Source: Actinomycetes bacterium
GTDB taxonomy: Bacteria; Actinomycetota; Acidimicrobiia; Acidimicrobiales; RAAP-2
DNA length: 64,000 nt
Direction of reading: 5' to 3'
NCBI GenBank assembly: GCA_021848365.1
Contig: JAJZUS010000001.1
Location: 711,517-775,516 of the forward strand
Program-made: the position numbers and the translations under genes
Notes under the pieces: generated by a model
What the model was told of the DNA's origin: nothing
Seen by the model: the letters and a program-made list of their open reading frames with translations, nothing else
Database searches by the model: none
In this document: positions 47,765 through 56,109 of the stretch, in pieces
Position numbering within the stretch: the first letter of the stretch is position 1
Layout: every line of letters begins with the position of its first letter

Positions 47765-47801
47765 CCCCGGCTACCCTCGGGGAAGGCGAAGGGGGATCGT
47801 C

Positions 47802-49202
47802 ATGGCACGGGAACTATGGCAGTGGGGAGCGGGGGAGCTCGCCGAGCTCATCCGCTCGGGTGAGGCGTCGTCACGCGAGGTGGTCTCGTCCCACCTCGAG
47901 CGCATCGCGGCCGTCAACCACCAGATCAACGCGGTCGTCGAGGTCCGTCCCGAGGAGGTCCTGCGCGAAGCCGACGCCGCCGACGCGCGCCGGGCGCGCG
48001 GGGAGGCCCTGGGACCCCTCCACGGGGTGCCGGTGACGGTGAAGACCAACATCGACGTCGCCGGCTACGCGACGACCGAAGGGTCGAGCGCCCTCGCCGA
48101 TCGTCGGGCCGACCTCGACGCGCCGGCCGTCGAGCGAGTCCGCTCGGCCGGTGGGGTGGTCCTCGCCAGGACGAACATGCCGGACCTCGGGCTGCGGGTC
48201 AACACCGAGTCGTCCCTCTACGGCCCCACGCACAATCCCTGGCGCCACGGCGTCACGGCCGGGGGCTCGTCGGGCGGCGAGGCGGCCGCCATCGCGAGCG
48301 GCATGAGCCCGCTCGGCCTGGGCAACGACATCGGCGGCTCACTGCGTAACCCCGCCTACGCCTGCGGCATCGCATCGATCAAACCCTCCCGGGGGCGGGT
48401 TCCCATGGCGAGCGTGACCGATCCGACGCAGCGCCCGATCAACTCGCAGGTCATGGTCGCCGAGGGCGTGCTCGCCCGGCGCGTCGACGACGTCCGGCGG
48501 GGCCTGCGGGTCGTCATGGGCTCGCACCCTCGCGACCCGCAGGCGGTCGACGTCCCCCTCGAGGGCCCCGCTCGACCACGACGGGTCGCCCTCGTGCCGA
48601 CCCCGAGCGGCGGGTCGACCGATCCCGGGGTCGCGGAGGGAGTCCGAACCGCCGGACGAGCCCTGGAGGCGGCCGGCTACCAGGTGGACGAGATCGAGCC
48701 ACCGAAGCTCTTCGACGCCTACTTCGCCTGGAGCGAGCTGATGATGACGAGTCTCAAGGTCGCCACGCCCCTCATCTGGCCGGTGATCGGTGAGGACGGG
48801 CGACGGTTCCTCGATCTGAGCACCGTCGAGTTCCCGGACCACGCCGAGGCGCTCTACGCGATGCACCAGACGCGCTTCGCGGTCGAGTCGGCGTGGCGGG
48901 CCTTCATGGAGGAGTATCCCCTCATCGTCGGGCCGACCTGGACGCAGCCGCCCTTCGCCCACGGCTTCGACATCCGGGACGTCGAGTCCGCTCTGGTCGT
49001 CGCCGAGATGTTCCGCTTCGTCCTCCCGGCGAACCTGATGGGCCTGCCCGCGGCGTGCGTGCCGACGGGGGTGGCGAACGGACTGCCCGTGGGGGCGCAG
49101 ATCATCGGCCTCATGTACCGCGACGACCTGTGCCTGGACGCGGCGGAGGTCGTCGAGCGCGAGGTGGGGTCGCTCACCCCGATCGACCCCCGAGCCTCGT
49201 GA
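47802..49202 (+). CDS. Amidase-signature family amidase
   Basis: The 466-aa enzyme has the amidase signature triad: V-K-T-N (Lys), G-G-S-S-G-G-E and D-I-G-G-S-L-R (cis-Ser and nucleophile Ser). Length is normal. Substrate is not evident; indole-3-acetamide or general amide hydrolysis are options. The stop overlaps the acetyltransferase start by GTGA. Confidence 0.87.
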   Translation: MARELWQWGAGELAELIRSGEASSREVVSSHLERIAAVNHQINAVVEVRPEEVLREADAADARRARGEALGPLHGVPVTVKTNIDVAGYATTEGSSALADRRADLDAPAVERVRSAGGVVLARTNMPDLGLRVNTESSLYGPTHNPWRHGVTAGGSSGGEAAAIASGMSPLGLGNDIGGSLRNPAYACGIASIKPSRGRVPMASVTDPTQRPINSQVMVAEGVLARRVDDVRRGLRVVMGSHPRDPQAVDVPLEGPARPRRVALVPTPSGGSTDPGVAEGVRTAGRALEAAGYQVDEIEPPKLFDAYFAWSELMMTSLKVATPLIWPVIGEDGRRFLDLSTVEFPDHAEALYAMHQTRFAVESAWRAFMEEYPLIVGPTWTQPPFAHGFDIRDVESALVVAEMFRFVLPANLMGLPAACVPTGVANGLPVGAQIIGLMYRDDLCLDAAEVVEREVGSLTPIDPRAS

Positions 49203-49648
49203 GCCTCGGCGTCCGGCCCATCCGTCCTCCCGACGTCCCGGCGGCGGTGCGAGCCATCCTCGACGGGGCGGCCGTCCCCGACGCGGAGGATCCCGAGGAC
49301 GTCGCGTCGTACTGGGCGGCCGTCGAATCGACGCGCGAGCGCGGCGGCGAGGTCCTCGTCGCCGAGGACGACGGTGTCGTGGTCGGCGTCTGCCAGCTGG
49401 TGGTCTTCCGTCACTTCATGCACCAGGGCGGGTGGTGCGCCGAGATCGAGAGCGTCTTCGTCCGCGCCGATCATCGGGGACGGGGTGCGGGCGCCGCCCT
49501 CATCGCCGCGGCCGAGTCACGGGCGCGCGCGGCCGGCTGCTACCGCATCCAGCTGACGAGCCGTAACGAGCGTCTCGACGCCCACCGCTTCTACGTGGCC
49601 CACGGCTACGGCGCGACCCACCAGGGGTTCAAGAAGTCGCTGGCGTGA
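49199..49648 (+). CDS. GNAT-family N-acetyltransferase
   Basis: The 149-aa protein has the acetyl-CoA motif V-R-A-D-H-R-G-R-G-A-G-A-A-L-I and the flanking V-V-G-V-C-Q-L strand, E-I-E-S-V-F. The start GTG 49199 overlaps the amidase stop, so expression is coupled. Substrate unknown. The end overlaps the opposing carbonic anhydrase gene by 20 bases. Confidence 0.85.
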   Translation: MSLGVRPIRPPDVPAAVRAILDGAAVPDAEDPEDVASYWAAVESTRERGGEVLVAEDDGVVVGVCQLVVFRHFMHQGGWCAEIESVFVRADHRGRGAGAALIAAAESRARAAGCYRIQLTSRNERLDAHRFYVAHGYGATHQGFKKSLA

Positions 49649-50129
49649 CCTCGTGCAGGGCGCCCGAGTCGACGTCGAAGACGAATCCCCGTAGGTCGGT
49701 GGTGTCCACGAAGGGGCTCATCTCGAGCGCCGTCATCGTCGCGCGCACGTCGGCCTCGACGTCGCGGTAGGCGCCGAGCCGGAACGGGGGAGCGAATCCC
49801 ACGTCGGCCGCGATCTCGGCCGACAGCTCCTCCTCGGCGAAGGCTTCGAGGCCGCAGCGCGTGTGGTGGATCACCATGATCGAGCGCGTCCCGAGGAGGC
49901 GCTGGCTGAGCATCAGGGAGCGGATCGTGTCCTCCGTGGCGAGGCCGCCCGCGTTGCGCACCAGGTGCACCTCACCGAGGTCGAGACCGAGGGCGCCGAA
50001 GAGGTCCAGCCGAGAGTCCATGCAGGTGAGGACGGCGAGGTGCAGGCGCGGGGCGGTGTCGAGGGGGCGCTGGCCGTGACGCGTGACGTACGTGCGATTC
50101 GCGTCCAGGCGATCGTCGATCGTTCCCAC
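49629..50129 (-). CDS. Beta-class carbonic anhydrase
   Basis: The 166-aa enzyme has the zinc ligands and dyad of beta-carbonic anhydrases: L-T-C-M-D-S-R-L-D (Cys, Asp-Arg) and H-H-T-R-C-G-L (His, Cys). N-A-G-G is also present. It interconverts CO2 and bicarbonate. GTG 50129 was chosen because the family starts near here. It is divergent to the AhpD-like gene. Confidence 0.87.
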   Translation of the reverse strand: MGTIDDRLDANRTYVTRHGQRPLDTAPRLHLAVLTCMDSRLDLFGALGLDLGEVHLVRNAGGLATEDTIRSLMLSQRLLGTRSIMVIHHTRCGLEAFAEEELSAEIAADVGFAPPFRLGAYRDVEADVRATMTALEMSPFVDTTDLRGFVFDVDSGALHEVTPATS

Positions 50130-50187
50130 GGCGCCGAGTCTACGTAGGGGGGTGCGCCCGAGTCCTACGCTGGGGCTGGAGGTACCT

Positions 50188-50553
50188 ATGAAGAGCAACG
50201 ACGAGGTTCGATCCGAACTGCGAGGCCCGGCGCTCGAGCTGCGGGGACTGGTGCCCGACGTCCTCAAGGGCTACGGCGAGATGTCGCGAGCGGCGATGGC
50301 TCCGGGCGAGCTCAGCGTCGGGATGAAGGAGCTCCTCGCCATGATGGTGGCCATCACCCGTCAGTGCGACGGCTGCGTCGTCACCCACGCCCGCGGACTC
50401 GTGCGCCAGGGGGTGACGCGCCAGCAGGTGGCCGAGGCCGTGGGCGTCGCCATCTTGATGAACGGGGGGCCGGGGACCGTGTGGGGACCGCGGGCCCTAC
50501 ACGCCTACGACGAGGCCTTCGCCGAGCGCCAGGAGTCCACGACCCAGGCCTGA
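50188..50553 (+). CDS. AhpD/carboxymuconolactone-decarboxylase family protein
   Basis: The 121-aa protein has the AhpD-like redox motif C-D-G-C-V-V-T-H-A with upstream M-K-E-L-L-A-M. The helical fold and size match peroxidase-type CMD proteins. It could reduce peroxides via a partner. ATG after GGAGGTACCT. Confidence 0.85.
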   Translation: MKSNDEVRSELRGPALELRGLVPDVLKGYGEMSRAAMAPGELSVGMKELLAMMVAITRQCDGCVVTHARGLVRQGVTRQQVAEAVGVAILMNGGPGTVWGPRALHAYDEAFAERQESTTQA

Positions 50554-50630
50554 GCGGCGGCTCGGGCCGAGGGTGGAGCGCCCTCGATGGACCGCCCGGG
50601 TGGTGTGATCCGGCTCGTGGGTGGCGTGAC

Positions 50631-51659
50631 GTGAGCCCGAGCGCCGCCGAGCGACGGCGGAAGGGGACGGGGCTCCTGCGCCGGACGGTCGCCGTCGTCA
50701 TCGCGGGGTTGGCGCTCTACACGCTCGCCCCCGCGCTCACGGCGGTCCTCGCCTCGTGGCCCCGCCTCTCGACGCTGGCGCCCCTCTGGGTCGTCGCCAC
50801 CCTCTTCGGCGAGGCGGCCAGCATCGCCTGCTCGGTGGGTCTCCTCCGACTGGCGGTGCGGGTCGGGCGGGTGCGGGACGTCGCCGCGGCCTCGCTCGCC
50901 GGTGCCGCCGTCACCAACACCGTGCCCGGCGGGGACGTCGTCGGCGCCGGGGTGCAGTTTCGGATGCTCCAGCGTGCGGGCATCGACACCGCCGACGCGG
51001 CAGGTGGCCTCGCCGTCGCCTCGACCTTGGACGTCGCCGGCCACTTCCTCCTACCGGTCTTCGCCCTGCCAGCCCTCGGAGGGGCGGACGTCAGCCGTGA
51101 CCTCACCGACGCGGCCGTGCTCGGCGTCGGGGGCTTCGTGATCATCGTCCTGGCGGCCCTCACCGCCCTCGCCTACGACACCCCGCTGCGCGTCCTCGGC
51201 CGCGGCGTCGAGTGGGTGGTCACGCACGTCGCACGGCGCCGACCGTGGTCGACGCCGCTCCCCGCCCGTCTGCTCGCCCAGCGCGACCTGGTGCGCCGGG
51301 AGCTGGGGCGGCACTGGTGGCACGCCGCGCTGCTCGTCGCGGGGCACATCGGCTTCGACTACGCGAGCCTCCTGGCGGCCCTGCACGCCGCTGGGGCGCG
51401 GCCCAACGCCGCCGCGATCATGGTGGTCTACTCGGCGGCCGCGGTCGTGGCCCTCGTCCCGATCACCCCGGGTGGCCTCGGGGTCGTCGAGGCGAGCCTC
51501 GCGAGCCTGCTCGTCCTCGCCGGCGTCCCGAGCACCCGAGCGGTGCTCGGGACCCTGGCCTACCGCATCGGCTCGTACTGGCTCCCGATCGCCTCGGGCG
51601 CGCTCGCCTACGTCGACTTCCGACGCCGCTTCCCCGGGGTCTCCGACCCGCCGGAGTGA
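50631..51659 (+). CDS. YbhN/UPF0104-type integral membrane protein
   Basis: The 342-aa protein has about seven to eight membrane segments and the family loops A-V-T-N-T-V-P-G-G-D and P-I-T-P-G-G-L-G-V-V-E-A, typical of the lysylphosphatidylglycerol-synthase TM region (DUF2156-less) and YbhN proteins. These transport or flip lipids or are of unknown role. Start at GTG 50631. Confidence 0.8.
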   Translation: MSPSAAERRRKGTGLLRRTVAVVIAGLALYTLAPALTAVLASWPRLSTLAPLWVVATLFGEAASIACSVGLLRLAVRVGRVRDVAAASLAGAAVTNTVPGGDVVGAGVQFRMLQRAGIDTADAAGGLAVASTLDVAGHFLLPVFALPALGGADVSRDLTDAAVLGVGGFVIIVLAALTALAYDTPLRVLGRGVEWVVTHVARRRPWSTPLPARLLAQRDLVRRELGRHWWHAALLVAGHIGFDYASLLAALHAAGARPNAAAIMVVYSAAAVVALVPITPGGLGVVEASLASLLVLAGVPSTRAVLGTLAYRIGSYWLPIASGALAYVDFRRRFPGVSDPPE

Positions 51660-51785
51660 GGCTCGCGCGGGCCAGTGGCGAGATCGGCGAGGGGCGCGGG
51701 CCCACTTCGGCCCCCGGACCCGTGCGCTCGCCGCGGTAGTGGTCCGCGAACCCCTCGACGACTTCCGCTCGTCTCGCGTGCCAGC

Positions 51786-51995
51786 GTCGTCGTTGAGGAC
51801 AGCCCGGTGGGCGCCGGGGCGGGACTCGCGGCCGGGATGCGGGTCCTCGGCCTGGCGAGTGATCTCGTGCCGCGCGCCGCGCTGGGCTCGCTCGGGATCG
51901 AGGTCATGACGAGCGTGCGGGAACTACCGACGCGGCTCGGGGTCGCCGACCCGCCCGCGCGCGGCGCCGCGACCGGGGCGCGATCGGCTCAGTAG
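51786..51995 (+). pseudogene. C-terminal remnant of a HAD-like hydrolase
   Basis: The frame reads V-V-V-E-D-S-P-V-G-A-G-A-G-L-A-A-G-M-R-V-L-G, the third/fourth HAD motif of beta-phosphoglucomutase-like phosphatases, then ~40 residues to TAG. The nucleophile DxD part is missing and the 125 bases before it have no HAD-like continuation in any frame. A decayed 5' deletion is likely. Confidence 0.55.
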
Positions 51996-52672
51996 ATCCA
52001 GACGAGGGTGCCGATCGGCATCCGATTGCTCGCCCAGATCCAGTCCATGGCGGCGTTGCTCACGCGGACGCAGCCGTGCGACGCGGGCTGGGGAGGAACG
52101 GAGGCCGACCCGTGAATGGCGAAGCCGCCACTGAAGTACTTCGGGCGCCACATCTCCCCGAGGGGGCTGACGTCGAGGCCGTTGACCTGACGGAAGATGC
52201 GGAACTGGCCGCGCGGCGTGACGGCGACGCCGCTCAGACCGTTGGTCGAGTACGCGTAGCCCCCGCCGGTCGACGTGTTGAGCGTCGCGACGAGTCGGCC
52301 GTCGCGCACCAGCAGGAGGAGGTCGGTCGACAGGTTGATCTCGACGACCGCGCCGTGGGTGCTGCGGGGCTTCGGACGCACCCCGCGGGCGATGGCCCCC
52401 TGCGTCAGGGGACCGACGACGCCGTCGCGGGAGAGGCCGGCCGCCTTCTGGACCGCGAAGACGGCCTGCTGGGTCGCGTCGTTGACGACGCCGGTCACCG
52501 GTCCCAGCCAGTAGCCGAGTCCGGCGAGGTGACGTTGCAGGGCGACGACGGCCGGACCGCGAGAGCCGAGGGAGAGGAGGGGGGTCGCCGCCCCCGCCGG
52601 GGACGCGATCGCCCCCGCCGGAGCCAGGCTCACGGCCACCGTGAGCGCCCAGGCGACGCGACGCCGTCTCAC
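51989..52672 (-). CDS. L,D-transpeptidase with peptidoglycan-binding domain
   Basis: The 227-aa protein has a signal peptide (R-R-R-R then A-G-A-I-A-S-P-A-G-A-A), a peptidoglycan-binding domain (G-S-R-G-P-A-V-V-A-L-Q-R-H-L) and a YkuD domain with the catalytic S-H-G-C-V-R-V-S-N. It crosslinks peptidoglycan outside the membrane. The stop overlaps the HAD remnant in the opposite direction. Confidence 0.9.
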   Translation of the reverse strand: MRRRRVAWALTVAVSLAPAGAIASPAGAATPLLSLGSRGPAVVALQRHLAGLGYWLGPVTGVVNDATQQAVFAVQKAAGLSRDGVVGPLTQGAIARGVRPKPRSTHGAVVEINLSTDLLLLVRDGRLVATLNTSTGGGYAYSTNGLSGVAVTPRGQFRIFRQVNGLDVSPLGEMWRPKYFSGGFAIHGSASVPPQPASHGCVRVSNAAMDWIWASNRMPIGTLVWIY

Positions 52673-52734
52673 GCCCCCAGCCTGGGCGGCGCGAGGGATC
52701 CTGTCAAATCCGGGTCACCCCGGGGGATCGGCGA

Positions 52735-53994
52735 TCACCCTCCGACGTCGTACGGGAGGTGGGTGACGCCGTTCACGAAGCTCGACGCGAGTTGCGTCGG
52801 GGCTCCGGAGGCGTGGACGCCGGGCATGACGGAGAAGAGCTCGCGCCAGACCACGGCGATCTCGCGGCGGGCCAGGTGGGCGCCGAGGCAGAAGTGCGGG
52901 CCCGGGGCCCCGAAGCCGAAGTGGTCGTTCGGCGTCCGCCCCAGGTCGAAGCGGTAGGGGTCGTCGAAGGCGTCCTCGTCGCGGTTGGCCGAGTTGTAGA
53001 ACAGGAGGACCTTGTCGCCGGCGTGCAGGTCCACCCCCGAGAGGGTGACGTCCCCGGCGAGGGTGCGCCGCATCCAGATCACTGGCGACGCCCACCGCAC
53101 GATCTCGTCGACCGCCGTCGGCGTCAGGGCCGCGACGTCCCGACGCCAGCGCTCGCGCTGCTCGGGGTGCTCCGTGAGGGCGATGAGGGCGTGGGCGATG
53201 GCCGTGCGGGTGGTCTCGTTCCCCGCCGTGACGAGCAGGACGAAGAACGAGGAGAGCTCCTGGGCGCTGAGGCGCTCCGACTCGATTTCGGCGTTCACCA
53301 GAGCGCTCGTCAGGTCGTCGACCGGATTCTCCCGGCGGTAGGCCCCGAGCTCCTCCATCAGGCCGGTCAGGGTGGCGCCGGCCTCGAGGAAGGCGACGAC
53401 CGGGTCCGTCCCCTCCGCGATGAACTGGGGATCGCCGCTCGAGAGGATGACGTTCGAGCACCGCAGCATCGTCCCGTGCTCCGACGGCGGTATGCCCATC
53501 ATGTTCCCGATGATCTCGACGGGAAAGGGAGCCGCCACGTCGGTGACGAAGTCCCCGGTGCCCCGCTCCCGGGCGTCGCTCACCACGCGGTGCGCGACCC
53601 GCTCGATGTCGTCCTCGATGGCCCGCACGGTCCGGGGATTGAACGCGTTCGCCACGATCCGCCGCAGTCGGGCGTGGCGGGGGTTGTCGGTGGAGATCAT
53701 GCCCGAGAAGTACTCCACCATCTCCGGGGGCAGGTCGAGCTGGGAGACGGCACCCGGTCCCGAGAGGAAGAGCTCGGGGTGGCGCGAGGCGGTCGCCACG
53801 TCGCGGTAGCGGGTGAGTGCCCAGTAGCCGTTGCCGCGCGGGAACTCGACCGCCGTGCCCTCGATGACGGGGTCCTCGAAGTGGGCGACGGGGCTCTCGC
53901 GGCGCAGCAGCGCGAAGGCCGCCTCTCGCTCGGACCAGGGCCGCCGCCAGAAGTCCATGGTTGACAGGTCGATGTCCTCGAGGCGCCACTGCAT
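52735..53994 (-). CDS. Cytochrome P450
   Basis: The 419-aa enzyme has the haem loop F-G-F-G-A-P-G-P-H-F-C-L-G-A-H with the Cys thiolate ligand, the I-helix T-A-G-N-E-T-T, and E-x-x-R in the K helix. Length and pattern are like actinobacterial class I P450s. Substrate unknown; electron partners are not adjacent. ATG 53994. Confidence 0.9.
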   Translation of the reverse strand: MQWRLEDIDLSTMDFWRRPWSEREAAFALLRRESPVAHFEDPVIEGTAVEFPRGNGYWALTRYRDVATASRHPELFLSGPGAVSQLDLPPEMVEYFSGMISTDNPRHARLRRIVANAFNPRTVRAIEDDIERVAHRVVSDARERGTGDFVTDVAAPFPVEIIGNMMGIPPSEHGTMLRCSNVILSSGDPQFIAEGTDPVVAFLEAGATLTGLMEELGAYRRENPVDDLTSALVNAEIESERLSAQELSSFFVLLVTAGNETTRTAIAHALIALTEHPEQRERWRRDVAALTPTAVDEIVRWASPVIWMRRTLAGDVTLSGVDLHAGDKVLLFYNSANRDEDAFDDPYRFDLGRTPNDHFGFGAPGPHFCLGAHLARREIAVVWRELFSVMPGVHASGAPTQLASSFVNGVTHLPYDVGG

Positions 53995-54050
53995 GGGGGC
54001 AGCGTAGCGAGCCCCGACACGTCGCCGCGGAAAACCGGCAGACTGTTCGG

Positions 54051-54383
54051 GTGACTTCGTTGACCGACGAGCAGCGTCGCGCCCGACTCGAGGCGCTCCA
54101 GTCCCTCATCGACCTCATGCGGCCGGCCGTGCAGGCCGACGGTGGAGACCTCGTCCTGGTGCGGGCCGACGTCGAGGCCGGTGTCGTCGAGGTCGAGCTC
54201 CAGGGGGCGTGCTCCAGCTGCGCGATCTCGTCGGACACCATCCAGGGCGGAGTGACGAGGATCCTCACCGATCGCCTCGACTGGGTGACCGAGGTCATCG
54301 GGGGCGTCGACGAGGAGGCCGACCTCGAGGCCTCGATGGCCCTGGGCACCGGCGGCTACGTCCCGCGCTACCGCAAGCTCTGA
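54051..54383 (+). CDS. NifU C-terminal-domain iron-sulfur scaffold protein
   Basis: The 110-aa protein has the NifU-like motif G-A-C-S-S-C-A-I-S (CxxC cluster site) and L-I-D-x-x-R-P-A-V-Q-A-D-G-G-D-L. It transiently carries an iron-sulfur cluster. Start at GTG 54051. Adjacent to the P450 gene, in the opposite orientation. Confidence 0.85.
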   Translation: MTSLTDEQRRARLEALQSLIDLMRPAVQADGGDLVLVRADVEAGVVEVELQGACSSCAISSDTIQGGVTRILTDRLDWVTEVIGGVDEEADLEASMALGTGGYVPRYRKL

Positions 54384-54426
54384 CCCGGCGCCGGGGATGA
54401 CCCGTCACGACACCGCCCGCGGGCTC

Positions 54427-54449
54427 TATTATTTAGTTAGGTGAACTAA
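54427..54449 (+). promoter_or_regulatory. MarR promoter with operator overlapping the start
   Basis: A -10 TATTAT is at 54427-54432. A perfect inverted repeat TTAGTT-N5-AACTAA (54433-54449) follows it and reaches the ATG. Autorepression of the MarR-MFS operon is the likely role. Confidence 0.65.
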
Positions 54450-54868
54450 TGGATGCGGTGACTCTCGACGACACGGCGGTCCGGCTGCGGCGGGCCGTGA
54501 CCCGACTCCATCGCAAGTTGCGCCAGAGCGCGCTGGCGGGCGTCTCGCCGGCGCAGGCGTCGCTGCTCGGCACGATCGACCGGATGGGTCGGCCCTCGCT
54601 GGGCGACCTCGCGGCCGCCGAGCAGGTCCAGCCGCCGACCGTGACCCGGCTGGTCCGGGATCTGGAAGGAGCGGGGCTGCTCGAGAGGGTGCGCGACGCC
54701 CACGACGGTCGCTGCACGCGCGTCGTCCTCACGACCCGGGGGCGTCGCGAGGTGGAGCGCATCCGTCGCCGCAAGGATGAGTTCCTCGAACGCGCCCTCG
54801 CCCACGTGGACCGTCGTCGCGCGGACGAGCTCGTCGCCCTGCTCGAGGCCGTGGTGGAGGCGGAATGA
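54449..54868 (+). CDS. MarR-family transcriptional regulator
   Basis: The 139-aa winged-helix protein has S-L-G-D-L-A-A-A-E-Q-V-Q-P-P-T-V-T-R-L-V-R-D-L-E and the wing D-A-H-D-G-R-C-T-R-V-V-L-T. Its stop overlaps the MFS gene start (ATGA), the standard layout of a ligand-responsive efflux operon. Confidence 0.88.
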   Translation: MDAVTLDDTAVRLRRAVTRLHRKLRQSALAGVSPAQASLLGTIDRMGRPSLGDLAAAEQVQPPTVTRLVRDLEGAGLLERVRDAHDGRCTRVVLTTRGRREVERIRRRKDEFLERALAHVDRRRADELVALLEAVVEAE

Positions 54869-56109
54869 GTGCGGTCCGGGCCTTCTCCTCGCGAACCTTC
54901 GCGGCGCTGCGGGTGCGCAACTTCCGCCTCTACTTCATCGGTCAGCTCATCTCCGTCTCCGGGACCTGGATGCAGTCGGTCGCCCAGGGCTGGCTGGTCC
55001 TCCAGCTGACGGGTTCGTCGGTCGACCTCGGGATCGCCATCGCCCTGCAGAGCCTGCCGATGCTGGTCGCCGGCTCCTACGGCGGCGTCATCGCCGACCG
55101 CTACGACAAGCGGACCATCCTCTACGGGACCCAGGCCGGAGCGGGCCTGCTCGCGCTGGTGCTGGGGGTCCTCGTCTCGGTCCATCACGTCAACGTCACG
55201 ACCATCTACGTGCTGGCCACCCTGCTCGGGGTGGTGAACCTCTTCGACATGCCGGCGCGCCAGGCCTTCGTCCAGCAGATGGTGGGCCGGGACCTGATCA
55301 CGAACGCGGTGAGCCTCAACAGTGTGCTGATGAACGCCGGGCGCCTGGTCGGACCGTCGCTCGCCGCGGGATTCATCGCGCTGGTGGGCGACGCCGCCTG
55401 CTTCTACGCGAACGCCGCCTCCTACGTCGCGGTCCTCGTGGCACTGGTGATGATGGACGGCGCCACCTTCTTGCCGATGCGTACGGTGGCCCGTGAGAAG
55501 GGGCAGCTGCGGCGGGGTCTGCGCTACGTGTACGAGACGCCGAACCTGCGCAACGTCATCCTCGCCATCACCGTCATCGGGACCTTCGCGTTCAACTTCA
55601 CCGTCACGCTGCCGCTCTTCGCCCGCACCACCTTCCACCAGCGCACGGCCACGGACTACGGCCTGCTGCTCGCGGCGATGGGACTCGGGGCGATCATCGG
55701 TGGGCTCTACATCGCGCACCGGTCCCGTCCGACCGTGCGACTGATCACCGGCCTGGCGGTGGGCTTCGGCGTCTTCATGGGGGCGGCGGCCCTGGCGCCG
55801 TCCATCGGCTGGGCCGAGGTGTTGATGGTGCCCACCGGGGCCTTCTCCATCGCCTACATGTCGTCCTCCAACGCGATGCTCCAGCTCAACTCGAGCCAGG
55901 AGATGCGGGGCCGGGTGATGAGCCTCTACGCGATCGCCTTCCAGGGGACGACGCCCATCGGCGCCCCCCTCGTCGCCGCGATCATCGCCGTGACGAACCC
56001 CCGGATCGGCATCGGACTCGGCGCCGTCCTCACGCTCGCGACCGGGTTGGGCCTGGTGGTGACGCTGCGTCGCCGCTCGGCGGAGGTCTCGTCGCTCCAG
56101 CCGGCCTGA
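54865..56109 (+). CDS. MFS transporter (EntS/MFS_3-like)
   Basis: The 414-aa exporter has 12 hydrophobic segments. N-F-R-L-Y-F-I-G-Q-L-I-S-V-S-G-T-W-M-Q opens the protein, and G-V-I-A-D-R-Y-D-K-R is the TM2-3 loop. It is an MFS_3-type exporter, possibly of drugs or siderophores. Co-transcribed and probably controlled by the MarR gene upstream. Confidence 0.88.
   Translation: MSAVRAFSSRTFAALRVRNFRLYFIGQLISVSGTWMQSVAQGWLVLQLTGSSVDLGIAIALQSLPMLVAGSYGGVIADRYDKRTILYGTQAGAGLLALVLGVLVSVHHVNVTTIYVLATLLGVVNLFDMPARQAFVQQMVGRDLITNAVSLNSVLMNAGRLVGPSLAAGFIALVGDAACFYANAASYVAVLVALVMMDGATFLPMRTVAREKGQLRRGLRYVYETPNLRNVILAITVIGTFAFNFTVTLPLFARTTFHQRTATDYGLLLAAMGLGAIIGGLYIAHRSRPTVRLITGLAVGFGVFMGAAALAPSIGWAEVLMVPTGAFSIAYMSSSNAMLQLNSSQEMRGRVMSLYAIAFQGTTPIGAPLVAAIIAVTNPRIGIGLGAVLTLATGLGLVVTLRRRSAEVSSLQPA

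Noticed and set aside
52759-53964. 401-aa frame antisense to the P450 gene
   Set aside because: Shadow ORF caused by high GC; the minus-strand frame has the haem and I-helix motifs.
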